DNA of 64,000 nucleotides from Tillandsia leiboldiana (Eukaryota > Streptophyta > Magnoliopsida > Poales > Bromeliaceae), in contig CM055061.1 of assembly GCA_029204045.2 (NCBI GenBank), positions 40,510,977-40,574,976 on the forward strand. Reading direction: 5' to 3'. Both the position numbers and the translations under genes were made by a program. The notes beneath the pieces are model-generated. The model saw nothing but the letters and a program-made list of their open reading frames with translations. It ran no database searches and was not told the origin of the DNA. Position 1 is the first letter of the stretch. The number at the start of each line of letters is the position of its first letter. This document shows, one piece after another, positions 54,650 to 64,000 of this stretch.

Positions 54650-55028
54650 GTAAGTTTATTGATCAAAATCTCGGGTTTTCACAGTTTTTCTTATTCCTCC
54701 TCAAACATGATGAGTTTCTTGTATCAATCTCATTTGTGGATGGTTTTTTATCAAATTTCTTTTGAAATAAGAACTCTGGGTAGATTAGTTTTGATTATAT
54801 GCTAGGTATTCTCAAGATAACGGATTTTTCATCTTCGATTTCAAAAATTTCGGTTTTAGGCATATAATGGGAATTTTCCAAAATCATGCAATTGATCTAT
54901 TTTAAATTTCCTTTTTGCAAAACTAATTTGATTCCTAGTCTCTCTACACGATAATGATTGTTTGGGTACAATTTTTCTAATTTTTGAAAATTAACAATTT
55001 TTTCGTGTTCTTGAGGTGTTGCTCACAG
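54650..55028 (+). other. Candidate 5'-UTR intron before the env-like ORF of D
   Basis: Donor CCAA/GTAAGTTT at 54650, T-rich interior, acceptor GTTGCTCACAG/G ending 55028; 379 nt. The ATG follows 28 nt later. Confidence 0.55.
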
Positions 55029-55056
55029 GATTTCTTTTCACAAGAAACCAATAGCA

Positions 55057-55572
55057 ATGGTGATCACGTGGATCATTTTCCTTCTGGCTGCTATGGTACA
55101 TACGAGAGACACTGTCAAGCCCAAGAGGGCTAAAAAGGATGAAGTCAATTGGGATGAGTTGTCAGATGATGAAACACATCCTGGAAAATCGCCACAGAAA
55201 ACCTCTGTTGCATCGAAAGGGAAAGCCCGTGCAGAGACATCAAAGGAAAAGGCTCCGCCCACTGCTACGGAAAAAGGAAAAGCACCAATGACCTCTTCAT
55301 CCATATTAAAAAGAAAAAGACTCGCTCGACGACCTGGACGAGCTCGAGGTATTGAAATAAATGAACCATGTCAAGAGAATCCAAAGAATATCTCTCAAAT
55401 TGACACTGAATCTGAAGACGAAGAAGATTGGGACACATTTCTTGATGAAGTACAACAAGGTATTGATGAAGAAAATAAGGTTTACCTAAAGAACAAGAAG
55501 CTACTGAAGTCTTCCTCAATACTTAAGCAGCAAGCAAGGAAAAAGAATGTGCCAAGCAATGAACCCTCTTGA
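55057..55572 (+). CDS. Envelope-like protein of D, N-terminal part
   Basis: 171 codons opening with a hydrophobic run (MVITWIIFLLAAM) as in E, then Lys/Glu/Ser-rich sequence with DWDTFLDEVQQ-like acidic part. The central plant-transposon domain of the E protein is absent, so this looks like a form with an internal deletion. A later Met at 55093 may be the real start. Ends with TGA at 55570; a related C-terminal piece follows in another frame. Confidence 0.6.
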   Translation: MVITWIIFLLAAMVHTRDTVKPKRAKKDEVNWDELSDDETHPGKSPQKTSVASKGKARAETSKEKAPPTATEKGKAPMTSSSILKRKRLARRPGRARGIEINEPCQENPKNISQIDTESEDEEDWDTFLDEVQQGIDEENKVYLKNKKLLKSSSILKQQARKKNVPSNEPS

Positions 55573-55831
55573 CAATTCACATTCTTTGCCAAGAATATCT
55601 CCTCGGAATGAAGGACAGACTGCTCCGTCAATCGTCACACAACGTTCTTCAAATTCCAGAAGAATTGACCAAAAGGGAAACCTGGAGTCTTCCATCAAAC
55701 AAGAACAAGACAAAATGGCTCTAGGACTCAGAAAGATGTCCAAGGACACACATCAGATGAAACAAGAGTGTTCTACGATTTCGGGAATGCTTAAAGGAAT
55801 TTTGAAAAAAGCTGGGCTGCACGAGCTCTGA
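55547..55831 (+). pseudogene. Envelope-like protein of D, C-terminal piece in another frame
   Basis: A 94-codon frame overlapping the end of the first; it has a helical, coiled-coil-like stretch (MALGLRKMSKDTHQMKQECS) like the C-terminal part of the E protein. Probably the continuation after a frameshift near 55560. Confidence 0.45.
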
Positions 55832-56573
55832 GGACTCCGCCTCGGATGACTCAGATTCAGATACTTGAATTGTTGGTCTAATAATTTTCTTGTGCAGGAA
55901 CTTTTTTTTAACTTTCTTTTGTGCAGGTCTTTAAGTTTTAGTTTTTAGTTTTTAGTTTTCAAACTTGAACTGTTAACCATTCTCTCCATTTTGGTATTTT
56001 TTGGCTAATTTCTGTGACAAAAAGGGTGAGAGAGAAGTATAAACAATGATACTATGATACAATGGTTACTGAGAAAACTTGAAACTATAGAGGTAAGTAT
56101 AACCTCAACTTGAAAGGTAAGTAGAACTTCAACTTTCGGTTTTCATTTGTGTTTGAATGCATGCCTCGACTAACTATTCGACTAACTATTGGGCATGTAA
56201 TATAACTAACAAGTTGATGTTCTCCTAACATGACATTGGTGATTGATTGCAAAGAAGATATGTTGGTGTTTTAACTATGATCAGTTTACATATCTGAATG
56301 TATAAATGTCATGGTAAGTATCAATGAGTATAAACTTCATCTCTGTATGTGGTTTTGAATTATATAAAATTCTTGAGGTATCTAACGATTTCTTTTGTCA
56401 AGAATGATTTCTTTGCAGAGAGTACAGATGTCTAAGTCTAGAGTCTGTTTTAGGAGTTTAACTCATGTATTTTATTTTGGATCTCCATTGTAAATTTTTG
56501 TTGTATGGTGATAGCAACAAAAATATCTTTTTGAATTTTCTTGAGTGGATCTATGTTTTGTCACGAAACCGCC
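55832..56573 (+). other. Element D 3' untranslated interior
   Basis: 740 bp, AT-rich, with repeated AGTTTTTAGTTTTTAG-like sequence at 55934 and no ORF above 60 codons. Confidence 0.6.
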
Positions 56574-56585
56574 AAAGGGGGGAGA
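56574..56585 (+). other. Element D polypurine tract
   Basis: AAAGGGGGGAGA, one base before the LTR. Confidence 0.9.
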
Positions 56586-56586
56586 T

Positions 56587-57930
56587 TGTTACGGAATTTG
56601 AGTTGGCGTATTTTGTGAATTCGGCTAAGTCTTGAAGATTGAAGGTAAAGGAAGTTGGATCATATACTCAATCTCAAGAAAGAAGAATTCAAAAGGATCA
56701 GGTATGTTTAACTTAATATCTTTGGTGATCCGAATACTTCTTATAGCGTAGAAACACTTGGATGGATTTGTTATTGCATAAATATCAAAAACTGGACATG
56801 GGACATGTTCAGGATCCGAATCAGATTGTTCAATCCGGATCCCAAAGGTGGTTCGTTCATACACCAGTTCAATCCGGATAGTAGCTTCCCTTCATCCGGA
56901 TCCCGAACATTGAGTTTGCCATTTTATGTGAACGATCCGGATCAGGCTACTGCAATCCGGATCCCGAACGTTGATGTTTGGTGAACTGTATGAACGATCC
57001 GGATCAAGCACTTCGATCCGGATCCCGAACCTTCATTTTTCTGGAATCTGTTTTTCTCGCTACTGCAATCCGGATCGCCGATTTCCGATCCGGATCGTCG
57101 TCATGTAAAAACTCCAGAAAAGGATAGTTTTTGATCCTTATCTTCTTCCAAGGGTTTCTAACCTATAAATAGACCCTATGATCCTTTTTCTAGGGTCAGT
57201 CCAAAAAGTAGCCGTCATAATCAAATATCATTTTATACGGCCTCAGATCCACATATAGAGAAGAAAGGAAATAACTAGATTAATTCTATGTTTCTTCATC
57301 TATATTGATTAGTTTGATTCTAGGTTTTCATACTCACATTTTGAGTTGAATCAAACTAATTAATACTTAGATGGTATTTCCTATCTATCTTTGATCTAAG
57401 TATTCGGCGGATCATCACCACCCAAAAACAACGATTTACCCCAAAATCGGCGCGTGGACTCGCGTGGCCTTGTGGATTCAAGGTGCAACCGCTCTCGTGG
57501 ATTCGGAGCGAGGTACGTTCGTGGATTCGAAGCGTGCTACTGGGTGAAGACCGTGGATTCGGTCGGACGTCGTGGACTCGACGTTGGACGCCGTGGATTC
57601 GGCGTTGGACGCACATCGTGGATTCGAGAAGCGTCTGGAGCAAGCGGAGAAGATCAACTAGGAGCGTATGGAAAAGGTTGAGTCGTCTGTGAGTACGGTA
57701 TATCACCTTGTACGTGTTTAATTCTAGTGGATTTCACCGTGTTATCGGTCCCGTGGTTTTTTACTCCGGTTTGGAGTTTTTCACGTAAAAATCTCTGCGT
57801 GTTATTTATTTTTCCGCATTGGGTTTTTATATCGCAAAAATTTTTGAGTGTTTATGGTTTACACCTATTCACCCCCCCTCTAGGTGTTTTTTTTCCCCTA
57901 TTTAGATCCTATTATTCATATAACCCAACA
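56587..57930 (+). repeat. Element D 3' LTR
   Basis: 1,344 bp, TGTTACGG to ACCCAACA; complete. GATCCGGATC boxes 56815-57095, TATA 57163-57172, hairpin array 57451-57633. Confidence 0.95.
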
Positions 57931-57935
57931 GCTAC
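57931..57935. repeat. Target-site duplication of D (right copy)
   Basis: GCTAC, equal to 37449-37453. Confidence 0.95.
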
Positions 57936-59590
57936 CATGCCTCTATCTAAATGCTCAAAAGGGGAAAACCAAATAAAGATATTCAACCGCTCACACATGA
58001 AGTGCACAATCGACCCAATCGAGCTGATTGCCACATCTGGTCCAGTCAAGCCTGCGCCCACCTACAACCACCTCCCACTGCCGGGCAGGAATTACGTAGG
58101 GTGTCCAAACGGACTAACTCGCTATCGAATAGTGGCACATGCAGGCTATAGTCGAAATCCACTCTCTCAGAACGGATAGACTCAAGATCCTCAATCTCTT
58201 GCACAACGGTCGAAAAACTCACAATGACCTCGGGACCACCGTTAACCCCAAACGGTTCCCAACAACACTAGCACTGGTCTAAACACAGCTACTAGACTCC
58301 ACTCAGCTCCCAGGCACGAGTGCATTAATAAAAGTACCTGCCTGAATAAACCCAATCAAATGAACCGGTATAAAACCCGGTACTGCCTGCTCAAACTGTC
58401 TCAAGTATCTGCTCACAAATCAGTACTCACTGATCGATACTCACTGTCTGGCACTCACTGGCCAACAGGTCTGGCGCTCACTGGCCAATATGTCAACCAC
58501 CTACTCCGGAGTGGCCTCGAGGGGTGCGACCCACACGAGTAAAGTAACCATGTCACCAATATCACAAGCATCGTAATATAGCAGGACTGGATCACGACTC
58601 TGATCAAAGTGGGAAAACCCATCCACTAAAGGGAAACCCGATCCCCAAACTTATACAAGGGTGGTAAACAATAAGTGGGAAACTCCATCCACTAAAGGGA
58701 AACCCGATACCCAATCTGATGCACAAGGACATATCCGGTCAACCGCCTAATATCCGCGGTCGCCGCAACACCCACAACCCACAATCAAGTCCAACCTGCC
58801 CCAGACTCGAAGCCTCGACTACACTATCCCAAACCCCTGCTCAACTCGAGCAACAAGAATCGCCTGACTAATGAATAAGGAGAAAAGAAGAAAACACAGT
58901 TTCTCCTAAGTCAAGTTCCAACATGATAGTCTAGTGATAAAAGGTGGCCTATCTAAATGTCCATACAAGCATGCATTTGTCCTCAAGAAAATGAAAGAGA
59001 GTAAATCACATAATAGCTCCACAAGGGTATAACCAACATGCCAAAATCACTAACGAACTACACCTGTCCATAATCCATGATCCATAATAACTCCTCGGAG
59101 TAATATCCGCACATAGATACATAATCCTGCCCCATCGAGTAATCATATCATAAAAGACTATGTCCAACATGGCATGCTAAAAGATCAATATATCAATCTG
59201 CATGATCTAGGCCATTCCTCAAGTTTCCATCTCGATGCTAAATATTGTACAATTAAGCATGCATGCTAACAATCACATAGGGTAAATTCCCTTAGGTAAG
59301 CTTTCACTATTCATTATCATGGATATCCAAATCATGCAAGTCCTTAATAATATTTAACATGAATATTCACTTGCAAATCCTTGTACAACAGTCATTCCTA
59401 AGCTTACCCCTTAATCACAAATATTATACCCTAAACATGCATGCATTCTAACATACAGAATTAGAGAACCGCCCACCGATTCTGGAGATGAAGCAACCCA
59501 CCTGAAACGCTTTCCGCAGGCAAAGCCGAAGTCGGTGAAGTGCGAGTCACACGCTGTAGAATACCGGGATTTCGCATAGCGCACCGACCT
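57936..59590 (-). repeat. Element G LTR, second part
   Basis: Continues the LTR begun at 36793. Carries the fold-back CTACTCCGGAGTGGCCTCGA (58501-58544 region), short CACTGG repeats (58430-58496) and the donor-like CAG/GTGGGTTGC (sense) at 59501. Right boundary is unclear: neither a PPT nor TG/CA end with a GGAGA duplication was found; it seems truncated near H. Confidence 0.7.
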
Positions 59591-59803
59591 CGCCAGATGG
59601 CGTGGTGCGGGGGAATTGCCTCGGGCGTGTTCCTTATGTGTCTTCAGTTGAGTTTGGGTTGATTCGGATCAACACGGGAGCCCAGGTCGATTCGGGGTTT
59701 TCCGGGCATTGTTCGTCGTTAGAGGACCGGTTTCGGGGAAGCCTCGACTTCACAGTGGAGGGCAGAAATATTGGGAACACTTGGAACAGGTGTATTTTAT
59801 ATT

Positions 59804-60020
59804 TACAGCGGGGTTCGGGAGGTTCCGGACTGACGCGGAGAACCCGAAGGCGAAAAGTGAGTTGGAACTGGCAGTTTTGGAGCCGGTTTTTGGATTAAGT
59901 ACCCCGACTCAACGGTTGAGCTGTTTGAGGAGAAAAAGCTGTGGACTTGTATAATTGCAGATTACAGCGGAGTTCGGGAGGTTCCGGACTGGTGCGGAGG
60001 CCCCGAGGGCAAAAAGTGAG
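59804..60020 (+). repeat. Two diverged 159-bp direct repeats in H LTR
   Basis: ACAGCGGGGTTCGGGAGGTTC at 59805 and its near copy at 59964, each followed by a GCGGAG...CCCGA...AAAAGTGAGTTG segment. Confidence 0.7.
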
Positions 60021-60463
60021 TTGACGGGGGCTTTTGATGGCTTATTTAATTAATTTAAATTAATTAGTTGAGTTTTTGATTTGCTTGTGTTGAAGAGGTG
60101 GAAAGAAGAGAGAGTGGATTATTGAATTGGAATTAATGGGGGGTGAGTTGAGATATTTTCTAGTGGAGCATTAAATGCTGCCACTACCACATTAATTAGG
60201 CAACCCCCCTAATTAATGAGCCTCCACGTCACTCTTCTTCTCCCATGTTGTAAACAGAGCTTTGGGAACCAAGCAGAGGAAAGAAGGGAATGGATGAATG
60301 AGAGAAATGAAGGAAGAACTTGAGAAGAGGGTTAGTAATTGAATTTTTTTGGATGGTGGTGTTGGACTGGGCATGCTGTTGGAGGTCGTGTGGAGCCGAG
60401 CGGCGCGCGCGACGGTTTTCTTTAAAGAGCAGCATGGAACACGGGGATCTTTTGAGCCGGATT

Positions 60464-60566
60464 GATGATGATGATGATTATGCTGATGATGATTATGATG
60501 TTGATTATGATCATGATGATGATGATTATGCTGATGGTGATGATGATGATGATAATATTGATGAGG
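60464..60566 (+). repeat. GAT-rich microsatellite
   Basis: Interrupted (GAT)n with GATTAT and GATGCT variants. The Asp-rich frame across it is a by-product. Confidence 0.9.
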
Positions 60567-60715
60567 ATCCGTGTAAGCTGTGAGCTTTGTTTGAGTTTGT
60601 ATGTTTAATTAGGATGAATTAAATTATGCACATTGGAGATGTATGCAAGGGGGATGTGTTTGAATGTGCTGTTGGGTATTTCTTTTGTTGTTGGAGCTAC
60701 AGGGTGGTTGTGCTT

Positions 60716-60734
60716 GTGTGTGTGTGTGTGTGCA
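60716..60734 (+). repeat. (GT)n microsatellite
   Basis: About nine GT units. Confidence 0.85.
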
Positions 60735-61723
60735 GTTCTTTAAAGGGGAGCACTTAAGCATTCTGTTGGTGATGTAGTGGGCCTTGGACACTGGTTTGGT
60801 GCTGTGTAGGCTGTTGTGTGAGCCGGTTGCGCGCATGAAATTGTAGAGGACTCGAGTGAATTATTGGAGCCTCCGGGGAATTTTTCCGGGGATCGCGACA
60901 GTGCGCGCGCGCGGCGCGATTTTCGAAGTTTCCTCAGTTTGAGGTATCGGCACTTCACCGACTTCAGCGTTGCCTGCGGAAAGCGTTCCAGGTGGGTTGG
61001 AATTTTTCCACAATTTATGAAATGCCCTTTAATGCTATTAAATGCAATTTAATCATGTTTATTAGGCGTTTTCGCTGTGTTTATATCTGATAGTTGCCTG
61101 GAATCTTCTGAAAAATTTATTGGAACCCCGGATTATTTTTAGTAGACTCCTGACATCATATGACACTAGGTTTCACGCTTTGTTTGCATCATGATTGCAC
61201 TTGAACCGTTTGCAAAATCGAGAAACCCGTTTTAAGGAAAATCGATGTTTTCAAGAGGGTTTTTAAATCATGAGTTGCCAAAGGTATGGCATAGGTTCAG
61301 GGTGCTTGTATACTCGTGCCGAGGGGCCGAGTGGATTTTTTTTAGAGCATGCGTGTCGAGTTCTAGTGTCATGTGGGATGAGTTTCCTTGCGGGCATTGG
61401 GTGATTGCTCTAGATTGTGTTTTTCCGGTTTAGTCGTTGAGGTGGATCTCCGACGTAGCTTGAGGGTTTGGGGTTCTGGCAGATCGAGTCGTGGAGATAT
61501 CCCGACTTAGCCATTAGTTGTGCATTATCAGATTGAGTCGAGGCTTGTTTTCCGACGTAGATACGTGTGTGAGTAGTGCTTTGAGCATTCGAGCTTTCCG
61601 ATCTGGTTGATCGTGGACTATGGCCTGCATATGCCGCTTGCTGAGACAGATGAGACTTGATTGATACTCGTTGGGGTCGCTCCCCTCGGGTCACGCTCCG
61701 GACGCGTAGGTGGATACTTTCCA

Positions 61724-61806
61724 CTGGCCGAGCTACCAGATGGATGCATTGCCCCTGGCCGAGCTACCAGGTGGGCACTTTTCCCTGGCCGAGCTACCAG
61801 GTGGTC
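61724..61806 (+). repeat. 30-31-bp tandem repeat, three copies
   Basis: CTGGCCGAGCTACCAG starts at 61724, 61755 and 61785; lies just after the conserved CTCCCCTCGGG fold-back (61666-61710). Confidence 0.88.
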
Positions 61807-62047
61807 ACCTTAGTGAGATTGAGATGTGATGACAGGACGCCCCACGTAAATCCTGTCCTCATTTGGAGGTGTGGTATTGGGCAGGTGCGTTCCTAGTCAA
61901 CGGGCGTAGGCTTGACTGGACCCTATGTGGCGGTCATTGGGATTGGGTGACATGAGCGGGTGGTTGTAGTGTATGTTCTTAGATGTTGTTTCCTTCGAGC
62001 ATTGCATTGAGACATATGGTGGTAGATTCATTTCCAGTATTCATTCA

Positions 62048-62073
62048 CTATCTATCTATCTATCTATCTATCT
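62048..62073 (+). repeat. (TATC)n microsatellite
   Basis: Six CTAT units. Confidence 0.85.
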
Positions 62074-62564
62074 GTTTTTGTCTCCAGCAGACTTAGTGGG
62101 CATACCACGGGTTTTGGCGTCGGTACTCACTGAGATCTGCCTGTTGCAGTAGATCTCACACCCGCTGTGATGACAGGTGTTCCTGAGGCGACCGTTCCAG
62201 GCTCGGCTCGTGCGGAGTCTTCAGACCGAGATAAGGGCGTGGCCGACTAGTTCCTACCCGAGTCTGTGGAGTCAGTGTTAGAGTCACCTGTACTTTTTGG
62301 TTTCCACTTTTGTACCAGGTAGCCATTTTGTACTTATGTTTTGAGAGACAGTGGACTGGTGTACTTGGACTTTTTATCTTTTAGTGATTCAGTTGTTCAG
62401 TCCTTCTTTTTCAGTTTAGCTTCTTTTCAGCTCTGATACTTGTATAGCTATAGATCTCTCTTTTGCAGGTTAGACGCTTCGTCTGTACGGCAGTTTCCGT
62501 ACAGACGGCGGATCTGTTGGCGAGCCCGGGTCGCAGTTCGACCCCGGGGCGTGACAGATTTAGG

Positions 62565-62577
62565 TGGTATCAGAGCC
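62565..62577 (+). other. Element H primer-binding site
   Basis: TGGTATCAGAGCC, 8 nt after the LTR, same spacing as in A and B. Confidence 0.93.
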
Positions 62578-62659
62578 TAGGTATATAGGTCATTGAGGAC
62601 TTAGAGACCCTAGGCTATTGGTTGGACAGTAGATGACTGTCAAGAGATACGTGACTTTA

Positions 62660-62796
62660 GCGAAAGTCTTGTTTGAGTTTGTACCTCCCCCAGAGGATTG
62701 GGGCGAGTGATCTTACATGTTATTTCTCTAAAGATGATTATGTTGGCTGCAGACAACATAATGCTTTAGAATGGTTAACATGTTATAGACTTTCGC
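62660..62796 (+). promoter_or_regulatory. Leader RNA fold of element H (candidate dimerisation/packaging signal)
   Basis: Closing stem GCGAAAGTCT (62660-62669) with AGACTTTCGC (62787-62796); middle stem TCTAAAG (62727-62733) with CTTTAGA (62764-62770); apical stem ATTATGTTG (62737-62745) with CAACATAAT (62754-62762); loop GCTGCAGA with palindrome CTGCAG. Confidence 0.65.
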
Positions 62797-62847
62797 TTGG
62801 TCGGGTCAGGAGAGTTTTGGTCCTAATGGTTGTTATGTTTCAGTGGT

Positions 62848-63270
62848 TTTCGATGCTTCCGAGACGCCGTGCAGCGGCGAGGGCGTGTTTGACCTTGGAT
62901 GAGGAGTCGAACAACGGGAAGCTAATGGATAGAGCAGAGTGATGTCTGAGTGTTACTGGCCCATGTAGCCCAGACGTTTGAGGCGTTGCGGCGCCAGGAA
63001 GAGAGCATGGAGCGTGTGATGTACATGCTTGGACCGAGAGCATCTCCGGGAGTATCGCCAGTAGTACCTCCGGCCGCGACATTGTCGATTTCGACCCTGA
63101 CCGCACCACTGATGGTGCAGAAGCAGCGAGAGGTTGCTGACCGGTTGTTTTACTTCATCCAATTCCATCCCTTGCGGATTTCGGGACCGAGTTTGGAGCC
63201 TTAGGAGGCCGAGAACTGGATTGCGGCTTGGGAAAAGTTATCTGAAGATGTTCGTCCAGGAGAAGGGACT
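62848..63270 (+). pseudogene. Element H gag remnant
   Basis: Opens MLPRRRAAARA, like MPPRRQ of A, then continues in shifting frames: AHVAQTFEALRRQEES, FIQFHPLRISGPSLEP, stop, EAENWIAAWEKL. Homologous to the Tekay capsid start; several stops and frameshifts. Confidence 0.7.
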
Positions 63271-63770
63271 GCATGGAGATATTTATCATCTTGTGCATTC
63301 TCGGCGAGCGCCGACATTAGATACAGTGATTGTGCAGGCTCGATGGATTGACCGAGGATCACTGATCACGTCCAGGAGGGACGGAGAGCAAGGGACCAGC
63401 TCCAGTGAGAGATGTCCAGCATTATCGGATTTTGGGGATAGTCGAGTGGATGGAGGTTGCCATGATTCTAGTCTTAGGATCATGGGTTTCAGTGGAAACA
63501 GAGGCCAGGAAGTTCTCGACAGACGAGGCACCAGCAGTAGTGTCAGGATGAGTTGTCACTTGTGGTGGGCCGCATTCATCGCCATAGTGTGACCTCAGGA
63601 CGGGGCGATGTTGTGCATGTGGATAGTTATGATATTTTCAGGCAGAGTGTCCGATAGGGGGGGGCTCAGGATTTTGCCGATTACGATGACACCCCCACTG
63701 CCCCTTCAGGATGAAGAGGTTCATCCGACTTACCGGCAGGCTGATTGAGCTGTAACGCCGAGACAGATTG
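63271..63770 (+). pseudogene. Element H, unreadable gag/protease-region remnant
   Basis: About 500 bp between recognisable gag and RT pieces. Some Ser/Arg-rich translations resemble the Gag linker, and no protease motif is found. Confidence 0.4.
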
Positions 63771-63917
63771 AGCGATGGCCACCAGCATCCAGCAGATCGA
63801 GATAGTGATTGACGTGGTTGTGGAAACCGCGCCGACTCCGGCAGCACCCCTTAGAGTATCACCCATGAGACAAAGAAAGAGAGCTGTTAGCGCAGTTGCA
63901 GGATCTGATGGATCGTG
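63771..63917 (+). pseudogene. Element H RT N-terminal remnant
   Basis: Reads IEIVIDVVVETAPTPAAPLR and then, one frame over, ELLAQLQDLMDR, equivalent to FLIDVVPGTAPISKAPYR and ELKAQLQNLMDKG of A. Interrupted at 63917 by I. Confidence 0.75.
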
Positions 63918-64000
63918 TGTTACGGAATTTGAGTTGGCGTAGTTTCGTGAAAGTTTCAAGTCCTGAAGATTGAAGGTGAAGAATGCTGGATCATTTAACT
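63918..64000 (+). mobile_element. Element I: start of a SIRE-family LTR, runs off the window
   Basis: TGTTACGGAATTTGAGTTGG and the following bases match the C/D-family LTR start. Inserted into H pol after TCGTG (63913-63917). Whether solo or full-length is not visible. Confidence 0.9.

Larger units (their letters stand above)
37454..57930 (+). mobile_element. Element D: SIRE/Maximus Ty1-copia element, split by E
   Basis: Plus-strand element: 5' LTR (37454-38604 and 46865-47040), PBS, gag-pol (47074-53422), conserved post-pol block, candidate internal promoter and intron, env-like ORF (55057-55831), PPT and 3' LTR (56587-57930). GCTAC at 37449-37453 and 57931-57935. LTRs of 1,327 and 1,344 bp differ at about 20 positions plus a ~21-bp indel. 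An assembly gap falls in pol. Confidence 0.94.
60992..62149 (+). other. Candidate intron within LTR of H
   Basis: Donor-like CCAG/GTGGGTTGG at 60992, acceptor-like GCCTGTTGCAG ending 62149, 407 nt before the LTR end; 1,158 nt. Confidence 0.35.
59600..62556 (+). repeat. Element H 5' LTR
   Basis: 3' end at GGGGCGTGACA (62556) just before a PBS. The sense sequence shares with G the phrase CACTTCACCGACTT, CTGCGGAAAGCGTT and CAG/GTGGGTT (60950-60997) and the LTR end. The 5' boundary is not resolved. No clear TATA box. Confidence 0.7.
62557..63917 (+). mobile_element. Element H interior (decayed Tekay, cut by I)
   Basis: PBS, leader fold, gag remnants and an RT N-terminal remnant within 1.36 kb; about 1 kb shorter than the equivalent stretch of A, so protease and most of Gag are deleted. 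Ends where the SIRE LTR I begins. Confidence 0.8.

Noticed and set aside
60191..60217. MITE-like hairpin ATTAATTAGG/CCTAATTAAT
   Set aside because: Perfect 10-bp stem, but too small, without target duplication or a second copy in the window.
60320..60583. 87-codon Asp-rich ORF
   Set aside because: It runs through a (GAT)n microsatellite and has no other protein character.

Overview
The window is intergenic, heterochromatin-like plant DNA built almost entirely of LTR retrotransposons. I see no host gene, rRNA or tRNA gene. The organism is a flowering plant by the element types: Tekay/Del-lineage Ty3-gypsy chromoviruses with 3-kb LTRs, SIRE/Maximus-lineage Ty1-copia elements with envelope-like ORFs, a long-LTR non-coding derivative (LARD type), and initiator-methionine-tRNA primer sites throughout. 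Species cannot be told from this sequence.

Layout, left to right. (1) 1-36292 is a four-level nest. F is a + strand Tekay element; only its RT-to-chromodomain part and 3' LTR are in the window, and it also carries a solo SIRE LTR at 30373-31632. C, a - strand SIRE element (21928-29493), inserted into F. A, a - strand Tekay element with an intact 1.6-kaa gag-pol (1-21927, left end outside), inserted into C. B, a - strand non-coding element with two 4,416-bp LTRs (1603-12758), inserted into the 3' LTR of A. (2) 36293-36792 is a short island with a 53-bp tandem repeat. (3) 36793-59590 is a second nest. G is a - strand Tekay LTR split by D, a + strand SIRE element (37454-57930). The 5' LTR of D is split by E (38605-46859), a - strand SIRE derivative that carries gag and an intact envelope-like ORF but no pol and has LTRs I could not tell apart. 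(4) 59600-63917 is H, a decayed + strand Tekay element cut by the start of a SIRE LTR (I, 63918-64000). Target duplications support B (GCACT), D (GCTAC), E (CCGTG) and the solo LTR (CCCAC). LTR divergence read by eye agrees with the nesting order: E about 0, B about 0.9 percent, A about 1.1 percent, D about 1.5 percent.

How the parts may work together. A could supply Tekay Gag-Pol in trans, and the non-coding B keeps the PBS, PPT and a leader RNA structure like that of A and H, with compensating base changes and a self-complementary loop. E could supply Gag and the envelope-like protein but must borrow protease, integrase and RT. The strongest undescribed signals are: an array of small hairpins with constant loop TGGATT and ever-changing self-complementary stems in SIRE leaders; the candidate kissing-loop leader fold of the Tekay group; what looks like a separate promoter plus 5'-UTR intron in front of the SIRE envelope-like ORF; and conserved splice-like signals inside Tekay LTRs.

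Assembly caution: 100 Ns at 49868-49967 are flanked by two versions of the same ~1.1 kb, and the right-hand side is full of single-base indels, so many frameshifts in D pol are probably sequencing errors.
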